Below are positions 25,104 to 32,340 of a stretch of 64,000 nt of DNA, in pieces. The notes under the pieces are model-generated. The model saw only the letters and a list, made by a program, of their open reading frames with translations, was not told the origin of the DNA and ran no database searches. The position numbers were made by a program, and so were the translations under genes. This DNA is from Geobacteraceae bacterium (GTDB lineage Bacteria > Desulfobacterota > Desulfuromonadia > Geobacterales > Pseudopelobacteraceae), in NCBI GenBank assembly GCA_013336525.1, contig JAAXTM010000012.1, positions 17,572-81,571 of the forward strand, in the 5' to 3' direction. Each line of letters starts with the position of its first letter. Within the stretch, counting starts at the first letter, position 1.

Positions 25104-26722
25104 GGTTCTTCTCCTTCGTCATCGGCGGGAACGTCAACCGGTGTCGGCAGTGCTTTGGCATCGTCCAGCCCGGCGGCGAGCATCATCCGCTTTTCTTTGA
25201 CGAGTTGCGGGAATTTCGCCTCCCAATCACAGCCGCCATTGGGGAGCGCGGTGCATTCTTCGGAGTGGGTGGTGAGGTTAAGCGCCATCCGTTTCTCGGC
25301 GGCGTTGATTTCTTTGAGTGGGTCGATCTGGCCGGGGGCGTCACCGATCCAGACGGTGCCGAGATAGGCGCGACGGATGGCGGGGTCGGAGAAAAAGCCG
25401 GGGGCTTTGAGTCTGCCGGTTGCGACCGCTTCGGTGATGATCGCTTCGTAAACCGGTTGACAGAAACTTGTCACCAGCCAGTGACGGCGGCGGTTGAAAT
25501 AGGCCCATGCTTCAAGCAGGGCGGCACGGGCGGCACTGTATGAGGCGGTGAAGTGCTTGACCAATAGTTCAAAAGGGATCTCCAGCGCGACGCCGATCTG
25601 GCGGCAAAGTGCCGTGACAAACGGGTCAAACGCGGGGTTTGGTCTACCGGGATTGACGGATTCGACTTTTTCACCAGGGAGGAGGCCAATGACGGAGCCG
25701 TAACCCAGTTCAATCCCGGTATCGGTTGAATCAGCGGCGGCGGTGTCGGGGTTGGGTGTCAACACGTTGCCGGGGTCGCCTGATTCGTTGGTGATGAATA
25801 CGGACAACATGCCGGATACCACGGCGGCCATAACCTCGGCGTCGGTGTAGCGGCCTAACTGTTTGATGATTTCAAGGACCGGGGTTAAATACGGTACGCC
25901 ACGGGTCTGGCCCGGTCTGGTTTTGTCGAAGTGATGCAGCACGAGCGGTGCGCCGGTGACTTTGCCGAATGCTGGCAGCCGCGTCCAGGAAAGGTTTTTC
26001 CGTGCGGTGTAGCGGAGGCCGCCGGGGTGCTGGTTGCAGACGTGATAGGCAACCGGTGCGCCGGTGGCGTCTTTTTCGACTCCGGCGGCAAACTGGCTGT
26101 TGTCCGGTTGACCATCTTTGTTGAGTACCCGTGCCGCTTCGACCAGCTGCAGTTTGAGGCTGTAGGGGGAGCCGGGACGGTTGAAGCGGGTGAGGTTGGT
26201 AAAGACGTCGCCATCTTCCAGCGTTTTGAGTAGTACGAGCGCCTGCAGTAAGCTGAAAGTCAGCTGGCGTTCGGCGTCGATCTCCCGGGTGTCGGTGGCG
26301 AGGAGGAACTCACGCTCGGCGGCGCGTTCCCACCCGTCGGCGGCATCATCACTGAGGTTGAGCGCTTCGCGGCTGATCTGCGGTTTGACCTTGAGGCCGG
26401 TGCCGACGACTTTGGTGATGTTGGTTTTGACGGCGCCCACGGCGATGGCGCTGTTGCGCAGCATGTTCTGGGATTCTTCACGGAGGGTGCGCAGGTCCGG
26501 CAGGATGGTGCCGTCGGCGTCGGTTTCGCGCCGGGTTGGTGATTGGTTGGCGCGGCGACTTTTGTCGGCGGCGCTGTAGCCGCCGGACATGGCCATTTGT
26601 GCGCGGATCTTGAAACGCTCCTGGCCGCTGGCCGGTGAAAAGAAGTTGATGATCTGGTCCATGGTTGTGACCGGAACGTCAACGGTTTTATTGCCTATTT
26701 TTATCTGGGTGGCGAGGCTCAT
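25100..26722 (-). CDS. portal protein (lambda gpB family)
   Basis: 540 residues. Features of the lambda-type portal family are ARRANQSPTRRETDADGTILPDLRTLREESQNMLRNSAIAVGAVKTN near the start, HHFDKTRPGQTRGVPYLTPVLEIIKQLGRYTDAEVMAAV in the middle and IGVALEIPFELLVKHFTASYSAARAALLEAW. It forms the dodecameric entry ring. It overlaps the gpW-like gene upstream (TAATG-type). Confidence 0.9.
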   Translation of the reverse strand: MSLATQIKIGNKTVDVPVTTMDQIINFFSPASGQERFKIRAQMAMSGGYSAADKSRRANQSPTRRETDADGTILPDLRTLREESQNMLRNSAIAVGAVKTNITKVVGTGLKVKPQISREALNLSDDAADGWERAAEREFLLATDTREIDAERQLTFSLLQALVLLKTLEDGDVFTNLTRFNRPGSPYSLKLQLVEAARVLNKDGQPDNSQFAAGVEKDATGAPVAYHVCNQHPGGLRYTARKNLSWTRLPAFGKVTGAPLVLHHFDKTRPGQTRGVPYLTPVLEIIKQLGRYTDAEVMAAVVSGMLSVFITNESGDPGNVLTPNPDTAAADSTDTGIELGYGSVIGLLPGEKVESVNPGRPNPAFDPFVTALCRQIGVALEIPFELLVKHFTASYSAARAALLEAWAYFNRRRHWLVTSFCQPVYEAIITEAVATGRLKAPGFFSDPAIRRAYLGTVWIGDAPGQIDPLKEINAAEKRMALNLTTHSEECTALPNGGCDWEAKFPQLVKEKRMMLAAGLDDAKALPTPVDVPADDEGEEP

Positions 26723-26934
26723 AATGGAATCACCTGACGGACGCGGGTAGAGCCGGGGGTGAGTTTTATGACGCGCTCATTCCAGAGAGTAACCATGGCG
26801 CTGATGTCTTTGAGGTTGTGGCGTTTGTAGGTGGTGCCGTCGATGGTGACTTCGGCGTTGGCACCGAGGGAGTCCTCTATGGAGAGATAGTGGGCAAGTT
26901 TTGCTTCGGCTTGTATGAGGGTGATACCGGCCAT
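26719..26934 (-). CDS. gpW-like head-tail joining protein
   Basis: 71 residues: ITLIQAEAKLAHYLSIEDSL and YKRHNLKDISAMVTLWNERV, the small alpha/beta pattern of the gpW family. It is placed directly before the portal gene as in lambda. Confidence 0.7.
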   Translation of the reverse strand: MAGITLIQAEAKLAHYLSIEDSLGANAEVTIDGTTYKRHNLKDISAMVTLWNERVIKLTPGSTRVRQVIPL

Positions 26935-27044
26935 GTTCTCTCCTTTGGTGAGTATGGCCGGATTATTTCAGTTATTTTGATCTATATCTAGTGGGCATTT
27001 GGTGGCATTTGGGGGCATTTACACAATATGTAGTAAAAACCGTT

Positions 27045-27159
27045 TCGCGCAAAGCCGCAAAGACGCGAAGGGTGAACCAAGAAAAAAGGCTTTTAGTCTT
27101 TGGGGTAAACCCAAAAAAAAGATTTAGATTTTCTTTGCGCCTTTGCGGCTTTGCGTGAG
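27045..27159. repeat. palindromic repeat element, copy 2 (inverted)
   Basis: About 115 bp, the reverse complement of the 21178-21293 element with scattered changes; both arms keep CGCAAAGCCGCAAAG. The 27000-27044 stretch before it holds nothing else. Confidence 0.75.
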
Positions 27160-27172
27160 GCCGCCTTTGATT

Positions 27173-27421
27173 TTAAAGATTCCCATCTTGTCGCATCTCC
27201 CGGACATAGCGCTGCAATTCTGAGGCGAGGAAGCGAACGCCTTTGCTGTTGGCGTTGTCGTTGTATGGCACGAGGCGACCTTCGTTGACGCGGTTGATGA
27301 CGGTTGACCGCGATACTGCCATGATGACCGCTGCTTCGTCAAGGCGGATGAGTACGCTGGATTCGAGGATTTCCCGCTTGTAGCTGTTGATCTCCTGCCG
27401 GGTGATGTTGACATTAACCAT
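27173..27421 (-). CDS. helix-turn-helix DNA-binding protein
   Basis: 82 residues. Residues 25-70 form an excisionase/MerR-like winged helix: IRLDEAAVIMAVSRSTVINRVNEGRLVPY and VRFLASELQRYV. AAGGAG lies before the ATG; the 16 bases up to and including the ATG (AGTGCAAAACAATG and flank) repeat those of the next gene upstream. A DNA-binding protein between terminase and gpW may be a late regulator or packaging helper. Confidence 0.6.
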   Translation of the reverse strand: MVNVNITRQEINSYKREILESSVLIRLDEAAVIMAVSRSTVINRVNEGRLVPYNDNANSKGVRFLASELQRYVREMRQDGNL

Positions 27422-27440
27422 TGTTTTGCACTCCTTGCTG

Positions 27441-27617
27441 TTAGCGGTTGCCTGAAGATGTACTCATCTGTAATGACGTGATTAAATGCTTTTCCTCTGA
27501 CATGGAAGATACATCTACCCAAAAAATATTTATCGAACCTATTTTAATCCCATATTGGTCGCTAATCTTCTGAATTTCGTCCGTTATGGTTTTATGTATT
27601 GTTTTTTCAATTGACAT
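27441..27617 (-). CDS. 58-residue phage protein of unknown function
   Basis: GAGGAG stands before the ATG, whose leader is nearly identical to that of the following gene. The protein (MSIEKTIHKTITDEIQKIS... ) is a mixed alpha/beta sequence, no membrane segment. It overlaps the terminase stop by 11 bp. Size and spacing support a real gene. Confidence 0.5.
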   Translation of the reverse strand: MSIEKTIHKTITDEIQKISDQYGIKIGSINIFWVDVSSMSEEKHLITSLQMSTSSGNR

Positions 27618-29496
27618 TGTTTTGCACTCCTCGGGACATGATACGGCGGGCAGCCGGTGCGGCGTCTTTGCGGGGTATCCTCAACTTGAGCATTTCCACC
27701 AGGGCGATCAGATAAACGGTGCAATCCCAGTAGTCATTGCGGTGCTTGCGGTTATGCTGCCAGTCGCCGCTTTCGTCTTTGGTTTCAGCAGTATAATGCT
27801 GGGCGAACTTCTCGTCAATTTGGTCGTGAAACGATAACGCGCCCCGGTCATCCGGCTGGATCTGCAGTCGGCGTTCCAACTCATCCTTGAACAGATCAAC
27901 GCGGAGGTTGGCACGCTTGAGGCCGCCCGGTACTTTCTTGTTGGTGCCGGGGAAAGTTTCAATTTCTTTATAGGTGACGGTGTCGCCGGTGCGACCGTGC
28001 ATCCCTTTGATCGGCATCATGGCGCGGTTGCGACTGCACCATTCATAGACTTCGACCGTTCTGGAATGTTTCTGATAGCCGCGCCGCGTGCCGCCGGAGT
28101 CGATGAGGCCGTTGTGGATACGGTGAACCACGCCGTCGGCGTCGAAGTATTCTTCCTGCAGTAATCCTTCGAGGTCGATGAACTTTTCGACAATGCCGTG
28201 GCGGATCATGTGCAGTTTAATGGCGGGGGCGTAACCGACCGCCCAGATTTCATAATAGAAACTGCTTTGCTGGGTGTCGGCAAGGAGTACCAGCCGCCAG
28301 CTGTCGGTCGGGACGAGGTTGCGCGGCAGTTCTGACCGGTATTGCAATAAATGTTCGGTCGTGACGGCGCTGGTGGCTTCGGCTTCGTAGTCGATGGCTT
28401 CGTAGCCGTTGGCCCAGGCGATCTTCTCGGAGAGGGTGCCGCTTTGGGCGCGGAGCCAGGCGGCGGCGATTTCTGCCAGCGATATGTCGAGGCATTCCCA
28501 AGCGCGGTGATGAAAGCCGACTTTGTGGGGGCGGCTGATGTCGCTGCCGACCGTGCAGAACCAATGCCCGGCACGGATGGCGCTGTCGCGGGTCGTTTCG
28601 TCCCATTCTACGCCGCAGTCGTTGCAGGCGTAAGCGCAGCTGTTGCGCTCGATCTCCTCCGGCGTTGCGTCTGCGGGAATAATAAGGTGTTCGGCATCCA
28701 TCTTGATATATTCGTCGCAGTGGGGGCATTTAACTCGGTATTCCCAGACTTGGTGGCAGTTTTGCACCCCTTTGTGGATGAACAGCCCGGCGGGAGTAGA
28801 GGCGAAAAAACGTTTGTAGCGCCCTTTATAGTTGCGGTTCCGCTTTTTGATGAGGGTGATCGGATCTGCTTCTTTGCCGGTGGTGGCGGGATATTTGTCC
28901 ACCTCGTCACCAAAGCAGTGCTTTGCGGTCCAGGTCGCCATTGATGAGGCGCTGTTGGCGTGCGCCGGCCAGATGGTGACGCCGTGGGTGAGCTTGATCC
29001 GCGCCATGGTGGTATCATCCTGACGGGGGGAGAGATAGCGGGAGAGGCGCGGCGATTTCTCTATCGTCGGGCGCAGTTTGCCGCTGGTGACTTTGGCGGC
29101 GGTGTCCTCGGTCGGCATGAGGTAGAAGATCCCGCCGGGGTCGCAGTCGATACACCAGCCGATGCAGTTGATCATGGTGTTGGTCTTGCCGGACTGTTCG
29201 ACGCCGCAAAACCAGACTTCACGCACCCATGGCTGACCAAAGGCATCCATGATTTTGACGGTGTGGGGGGCGTATTCATGCCGCCACGGTCCTTCATGAG
29301 CGCCATCGCTGACAATCCGGTACTGCGCGGCCCATTCGGAGACTTTGATTTTCTCCGGGTGACGCATGACCAGCTTGAGGTTGCGCGGCAGGTCGAAAGC
29401 GACCGGTTTGCCGAGCAGGGAGAGCGGGAAGCCATCCAGGAGGGGGATGGAGTGGGGGAATAACACAGGGTCAAGGGTCAAGGGGCAAGGGGTCAT
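27607..29496 (-). CDS. terminase large subunit (lambda GpA family)
   Basis: 629 residues. The ATPase half has the P-loop variant GVEQSGKTNTMINC (near residue 100) and the acidic FGDEVDKYP. A zinc-ribbon segment follows (CPHCDEYI...CNDCGVEWDE, ~240-290). The nuclease half includes LLADTQQSSFYYEIW with the first acidic residue. It drives DNA packaging and cuts concatemers, together with the small subunit encoded upstream, whose stop it overlaps. Confidence 0.92.
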   Translation of the reverse strand: MTPCPLTLDPVLFPHSIPLLDGFPLSLLGKPVAFDLPRNLKLVMRHPEKIKVSEWAAQYRIVSDGAHEGPWRHEYAPHTVKIMDAFGQPWVREVWFCGVEQSGKTNTMINCIGWCIDCDPGGIFYLMPTEDTAAKVTSGKLRPTIEKSPRLSRYLSPRQDDTTMARIKLTHGVTIWPAHANSASSMATWTAKHCFGDEVDKYPATTGKEADPITLIKKRNRNYKGRYKRFFASTPAGLFIHKGVQNCHQVWEYRVKCPHCDEYIKMDAEHLIIPADATPEEIERNSCAYACNDCGVEWDETTRDSAIRAGHWFCTVGSDISRPHKVGFHHRAWECLDISLAEIAAAWLRAQSGTLSEKIAWANGYEAIDYEAEATSAVTTEHLLQYRSELPRNLVPTDSWRLVLLADTQQSSFYYEIWAVGYAPAIKLHMIRHGIVEKFIDLEGLLQEEYFDADGVVHRIHNGLIDSGGTRRGYQKHSRTVEVYEWCSRNRAMMPIKGMHGRTGDTVTYKEIETFPGTNKKVPGGLKRANLRVDLFKDELERRLQIQPDDRGALSFHDQIDEKFAQHYTAETKDESGDWQHNRKHRNDYWDCTVYLIALVEMLKLRIPRKDAAPAARRIMSRGVQNNVN

Positions 29497-30026
29497 ACTT
29501 CCTCCCCGGTTTTACTGAATACCCCTTCGATCCTGCCTGATTCAACTATTTCGTTAAACGCCCGGCTGATCAGCCCTTCGGCGGTTTCGTAGACTTCGGG
29601 GCCGCGTTGCGGATCTCCTGCCGAGCTGGTGATGATTGCCACCGTGCCGACGTGGAACTGGTGGCGCAGACTGTCACGCAGTTTGCCGATGATGGCGGCC
29701 ATTTGCGCCCAGGCTTCTTCTTTATACAACCATTTGTCATCTTCTTTGCGGTTGGCCAGCTTCCCTTTTTCGACGTCCTGCTCCAGTTTTTCCACTTCGA
29801 GGCGTGCTTTTTTGGCGCTCATGTCGATGGCGACCGGAGTTTCGCGTACCGCCCCGAAGGTCTTTTCCGCGTATTCCATAACCTGCCATTTACTGAGGCT
29901 TTTGTCCGAATGCACGGAAGGATACCCGGCACCGCAGTCTTTGGAAAACTTGCCAGCGCTGATCTGGCCGCGTGACTGCAACCATTTAAGCGCTTCGACC
30001 TTATTTTTAAAGCGTTCGTCGGTCAT
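29493..30026 (-). CDS. terminase small subunit (Nu1-like)
   Basis: 177 residues with an N-terminal DNA-binding part (ALKWLQSRGQISAGKFSKDC), a long charged coiled coil (KKARLEVEKLEQDVEKGKLANRKEDD) and a C-terminal helical part. Size and order fit the Nu1/DUF1441-type small terminase that recognises the packaging site. Confidence 0.75.
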   Translation of the reverse strand: MTDERFKNKVEALKWLQSRGQISAGKFSKDCGAGYPSVHSDKSLSKWQVMEYAEKTFGAVRETPVAIDMSAKKARLEVEKLEQDVEKGKLANRKEDDKWLYKEEAWAQMAAIIGKLRDSLRHQFHVGTVAIITSSAGDPQRGPEVYETAEGLISRAFNEIVESGRIEGVFSKTGEEV

Positions 30027-30027
30027 T

Positions 30028-30168
30028 TTAGTAGGTGACGGCGGCGGTTAGTACGGCAGCCGAGAGCCAGTAGATGATTTTTCGGATGTCGCCGTGGGTG
30101 GCATAGGCACCGGCGGCGCAGACGTCAAGAATTATCAGTAATGTCGGGAAAAATTTGGTTGTGAGCAT
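30028..30168 (-). CDS. 46-residue membrane microprotein
   Basis: Two hydrophobic stretches (TLLIILDVCAAGAYA and IIYWLSAAVLTAAV). AGGAGA precedes the ATG, which follows the IntI-like stop by one base. Size and topology resemble a pinholin, but its location far from the lysis cluster makes that uncertain. Confidence 0.5.
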   Translation of the reverse strand: MLTTKFFPTLLIILDVCAAGAYATHGDIRKIIYWLSAAVLTAAVTY

Positions 30169-30169
30169 A

Positions 30170-31138
30170 TTATGCGGCTCTCCTGTCGAGTGGGCTGGCT
30201 ACTTCGTCCATTTTTGGCAATAAGTGCAGATAGATCATGGTGGTCTTGACATCGCCATGTCCCATCAACTCCTGCAGCCGTTTTAAGGCTATTTCGTGGC
30301 TCCCTTCGGCGTTTTCCAGCCAGTGAGTGGCGAAAGAGTGGCGGAAGGTGTGGCAACTGGCTTTTTTAGGTACTTTTGCGGCAAGTATCGCCTGTCTGAC
30401 CCGTTTCTGGATGGCGGTTTTGTGAATGTGGTACAGTTTCCCTTCCCATTGTGGATCAACACAGGGGCCGGAGGCGGGGAACAGCCAGAACCACTCCCAT
30501 GAATAGGGCGCATTCGGGTATTTCTTGTCAAGGCGATCAGGCAGTGACACCGGTATTTTGTCGGCGGCGTATTTTTCCTGCAGCGTTTCCATCTTCCTGA
30601 GCTGTTTTTGCAATGGCTCAACGAGCAATTCCGGCAGTGGCAGCATCCGGTCTTTGCCCCCTTTACCTTCGCGGACGCAGAGCAGACGACGGTCAATGTC
30701 AATGTCCTTGACGCGGAGGTTGCTGGTTTCTTCGACTCTGAGGCCGCAGCCGTACATGAGCGCACCCCACAACCAGCCGATGCCGTCCAGGTTGTCAAGC
30801 ACCCGCCAGACTTCCTGACGGCTGAATACTTCCGGCAAACGCGGAATGCGTTTTGCACGGCAGAAAGAAAGATCACCCAGCTCGATCCTGACGACCCGTT
30901 TGTAAAAGTAGACAATCGCGCAGAGTGCCTGTTTTTGGGTCGCGGCGGAAACATTGAAGCGGTTGACGGTATGGGAGAGAAACATACCGATCTTTTGCTC
31001 TGGTGTTTCGGCTGCGCATGTCACGAGAAAGGTCATATATTTTTCAATCCATTCCAGATAGGCTTTGATCGTCCAGCGGCTTTTGCGCTGTAACTTCATT
31101 GCATCAGTCATCAGGGTTATTGCTTCTACCTTTTTCAT
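30170..31138 (-). CDS. integron-integrase-type (IntI-like) tyrosine recombinase
   Basis: 322 residues. Catalytic residues are complete: Arg in YGCGLRVEE, Lys in GKGGKD, HTFRHS, GHGDVKT and the final Tyr in MIYLH. Between them is the extra segment that marks integron integrases: LPDRLDKKYPNAPYSWEWFW then LFPASGPCVDP, close to the IntI form 'LP..L.rKYPNA..eW.WqyvFPs'. It also ends in the IntI-like SPLD. AGGAGG precedes the ATG. The phage has another, conventional integrase at attR, so this enzyme need not serve phage integration; its neighbours at 31187-32340 look like its substrates. Confidence 0.85.
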   Translation of the reverse strand: MKKVEAITLMTDAMKLQRKSRWTIKAYLEWIEKYMTFLVTCAAETPEQKIGMFLSHTVNRFNVSAATQKQALCAIVYFYKRVVRIELGDLSFCRAKRIPRLPEVFSRQEVWRVLDNLDGIGWLWGALMYGCGLRVEETSNLRVKDIDIDRRLLCVREGKGGKDRMLPLPELLVEPLQKQLRKMETLQEKYAADKIPVSLPDRLDKKYPNAPYSWEWFWLFPASGPCVDPQWEGKLYHIHKTAIQKRVRQAILAAKVPKKASCHTFRHSFATHWLENAEGSHEIALKRLQELMGHGDVKTTMIYLHLLPKMDEVASPLDRRAA

Positions 31139-31184
31139 GGGGATACCTCCTAAAAGATTTATGTTTCAGTCTTTTAAAAGATTA

Positions 31185-31234
31185 CCCCTGAAAAATAGAT
31201 AGTCAACAGGGCTGTCTAATTGATGTTATATTCT
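31185..31234 (-). repeat. cassette end site 3 (after methyltransferase gene)
   Basis: R''-type box AGAATATAAC (31234-31225, containing the gene's TAA) followed by a CCCTG/CAGGG hairpin. The expected GTTAT box at the far end is not present; GGGGTAATC stands there. Two TAAAAGATT direct repeats (31151, 31174) lie between it and intI. It could be an attI-like junction or a decayed site. Confidence 0.5.
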
Positions 31235-31876
31235 TCTCTGCTGTTGCGCTATTTCCGGGCAATCTGGACGCCAGTGTCCTAATTTACCGCAATAAGTACA
31301 TCTCTCAGGGTTGCCCCACTGTTGCGCCATTGCGGAGGCAATCCCCGCGAATGTCTTGCTTCTTTCCTTCCACCGATCAGGGCTTGGCGGCATTTTATGA
31401 ATCCTTGCCTCTCTGCCGTCCACAATGTTAGAGGGTGTCAACAGCGGCAATCCCTTCAACCACAAACAAGTGGCTTTCGTTTCACCGTGGCCGAATTGCC
31501 ATGGCTGGATTACCTGGTCAGGCTTGCGCCACTGAGTTGACATAATGCAGACAGGGTTCTCAATCGCCAGATATTTAACAGGCAGTTCGGCAATCCGCAT
31601 AAAAAAGTCTATCGCTGCCTGTTGTCTGCCGTCTGCCCGTTTTGCCGCAAAATGCCGCGCACCGGACACGCTCAAATGAGTGCAGGGAGGGTGAGCAATC
31701 ACCATGTCCCAGGTGTCACTATTGAACACGTCGAACATGTCCGCCTGATAATGTGTCTCGTTCTCTTCGCAGGGTAAGTCAGTGTCCAACAAGTCACAGG
31801 ATGCGGCCTCATGCCCCATCTTTGCAAATGCTCGTCTGACTGTTCCGCTGTACTCACATGCAACCAATACTTTCAA
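31226..31876 (-). CDS. small C5-methyltransferase-like protein with CCHC zinc knuckle (cassette B)
   Basis: 216 residues. It starts at TTG with GGAGG 7 bases upstream (family start KVLVACEYSG). Motifs: ACEYSGTVRRAFAKMGHEAASCDL (SAM-site region), AHPPCTHLSVSG (catalytic-loop type PPC), AIENPV (ENP/ENV motif). Target-recognition and C-terminal motifs of full C5 methyltransferases are lacking. Residues ~194-207, CTYCGKLGHWRPDC, are a perfect C-x2-C-x4-H-x4-C zinc knuckle. The TAA stop lies inside the cassette end box. It may modify phage DNA against restriction; activity is unproven. Confidence 0.65.
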   Translation of the reverse strand: MKVLVACEYSGTVRRAFAKMGHEAASCDLLDTDLPCEENETHYQADMFDVFNSDTWDMVIAHPPCTHLSVSGARHFAAKRADGRQQAAIDFFMRIAELPVKYLAIENPVCIMSTQWRKPDQVIQPWQFGHGETKATCLWLKGLPLLTPSNIVDGREARIHKMPPSPDRWKERSKTFAGIASAMAQQWGNPERCTYCGKLGHWRPDCPEIAQQQRRI

Positions 31877-31886
31877 AATTACCTCC

Positions 31887-31952
31887 AGAATATAACCATC
31901 GGGTGCAAAGCGATTCGCTTCGCTCCCGTTTGACCCTCAAGCCGTTATGTGG
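31887..31952 (-). repeat. attC-like site 2 between cassettes A and B
   Basis: 66 nt: R''-like CCACATAAC (31952-31944), a 47-nt spacer with a strong hairpin (GCGAAGCGA pairing with TCGCTTTGC, flanked by CGGG/CCCG), then R'-like GTTATATTCT (31896-31887). The TAG of the 95-residue gene is directly before it. Predicted cut between G31896 and T31895. Confidence 0.65.
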
Positions 31953-32240
31953 CTAGGCCAAGTCCTCTGGAAATTCCCGCTGAAGTATGGCCTCGATTTG
32001 GGGAACGATGTTGTCGAAGTCAAATACCCGGCCTTTTATCACCATGATTTGATAATCTGACGCGGAAATGTGATGAATGCCGTGGAGGTTGTGCATCTCT
32101 TCCAGCCAAGGATAAACCCCGAAAGCCTCCCTATCACCATACTCTGTGGAAAAATACCGCTTGCCGTCTTTTGCCAGCTTTCGGTCAATGTAAATGACTT
32201 TGCAATCCATGTTTTGCGGTTGCTCGATGATGATTTTCAT
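31953..32240 (-). CDS. 95-residue protein of unknown function (cassette A)
   Basis: AAAGGAG precedes the ATG. The sequence (KIIIEQPQNMDCKVIYIDRKL, GVYPWLEEMHNLHGIHHISASDYQIMVIKG, VPQIEAILQREF) has weak similarity in layout to the Nfu/NifU N-terminal domain (a 'GV..v....d.i.v.k' core), with no cysteine motif. I cannot assign a role. It is the only gene of its cassette. Confidence 0.6.
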   Translation of the reverse strand: MKIIIEQPQNMDCKVIYIDRKLAKDGKRYFSTEYGDREAFGVYPWLEEMHNLHGIHHISASDYQIMVIKGRVFDFDNIVPQIEAILQREFPEDLA

Positions 32241-32272
32241 GTGCTATTCTCCTTTGAGATATTACCGCACCG

Positions 32273-32340
32273 CCACATAACCAGCGGCACGATCAGGGCG
32301 GGAAAAGCCCCGCCTACTCAGCCTTTAAACGTTATAGTGC
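32273..32340 (-). repeat. attC-like site 1 at the primase 3' end
   Basis: R''-like GCACTATAAC (32340-32331, containing the primase TAA), a 49-nt spacer with a GGCGGG/CCCGCC hairpin, then R'-like GTTATGTGG (32281-32273). Predicted cut between G32281 and T32280, the left border of cassette A. It is in the position that attI holds in a normal integron but looks like attC. Confidence 0.65.

Larger units (their letters stand above)
30170..32340 (-). mobile_element. phage-borne mini-integron: intI plus two gene cassettes
   Basis: On the minus strand the order is: primase end, hairpin site 1, cassette A (31896-32280, 95-residue protein), site 2, cassette B (from 31895, methyltransferase-like), site 3, intI. 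Each cassette's first bases (TTATGTGG; TTATATTCT, after a G) are the exact reverse complement of its own last conserved box (CCACATAAC; AGAATATAAC). This self-matching is what site-specific cassette circles produce. Neither cassette has a visible promoter of its own; both carry a ribosome binding site near the left border. Confidence 0.7.

Noticed and set aside
28351..28944. 197-codon plus-strand open frame
   Set aside because: Antisense to the terminase large subunit, which has clear motifs.
31185..31234. Site 3 as a full attC
   Set aside because: It has the R'' box and a hairpin, but no matching GTTAT box at the far end; reported only as a cassette end.
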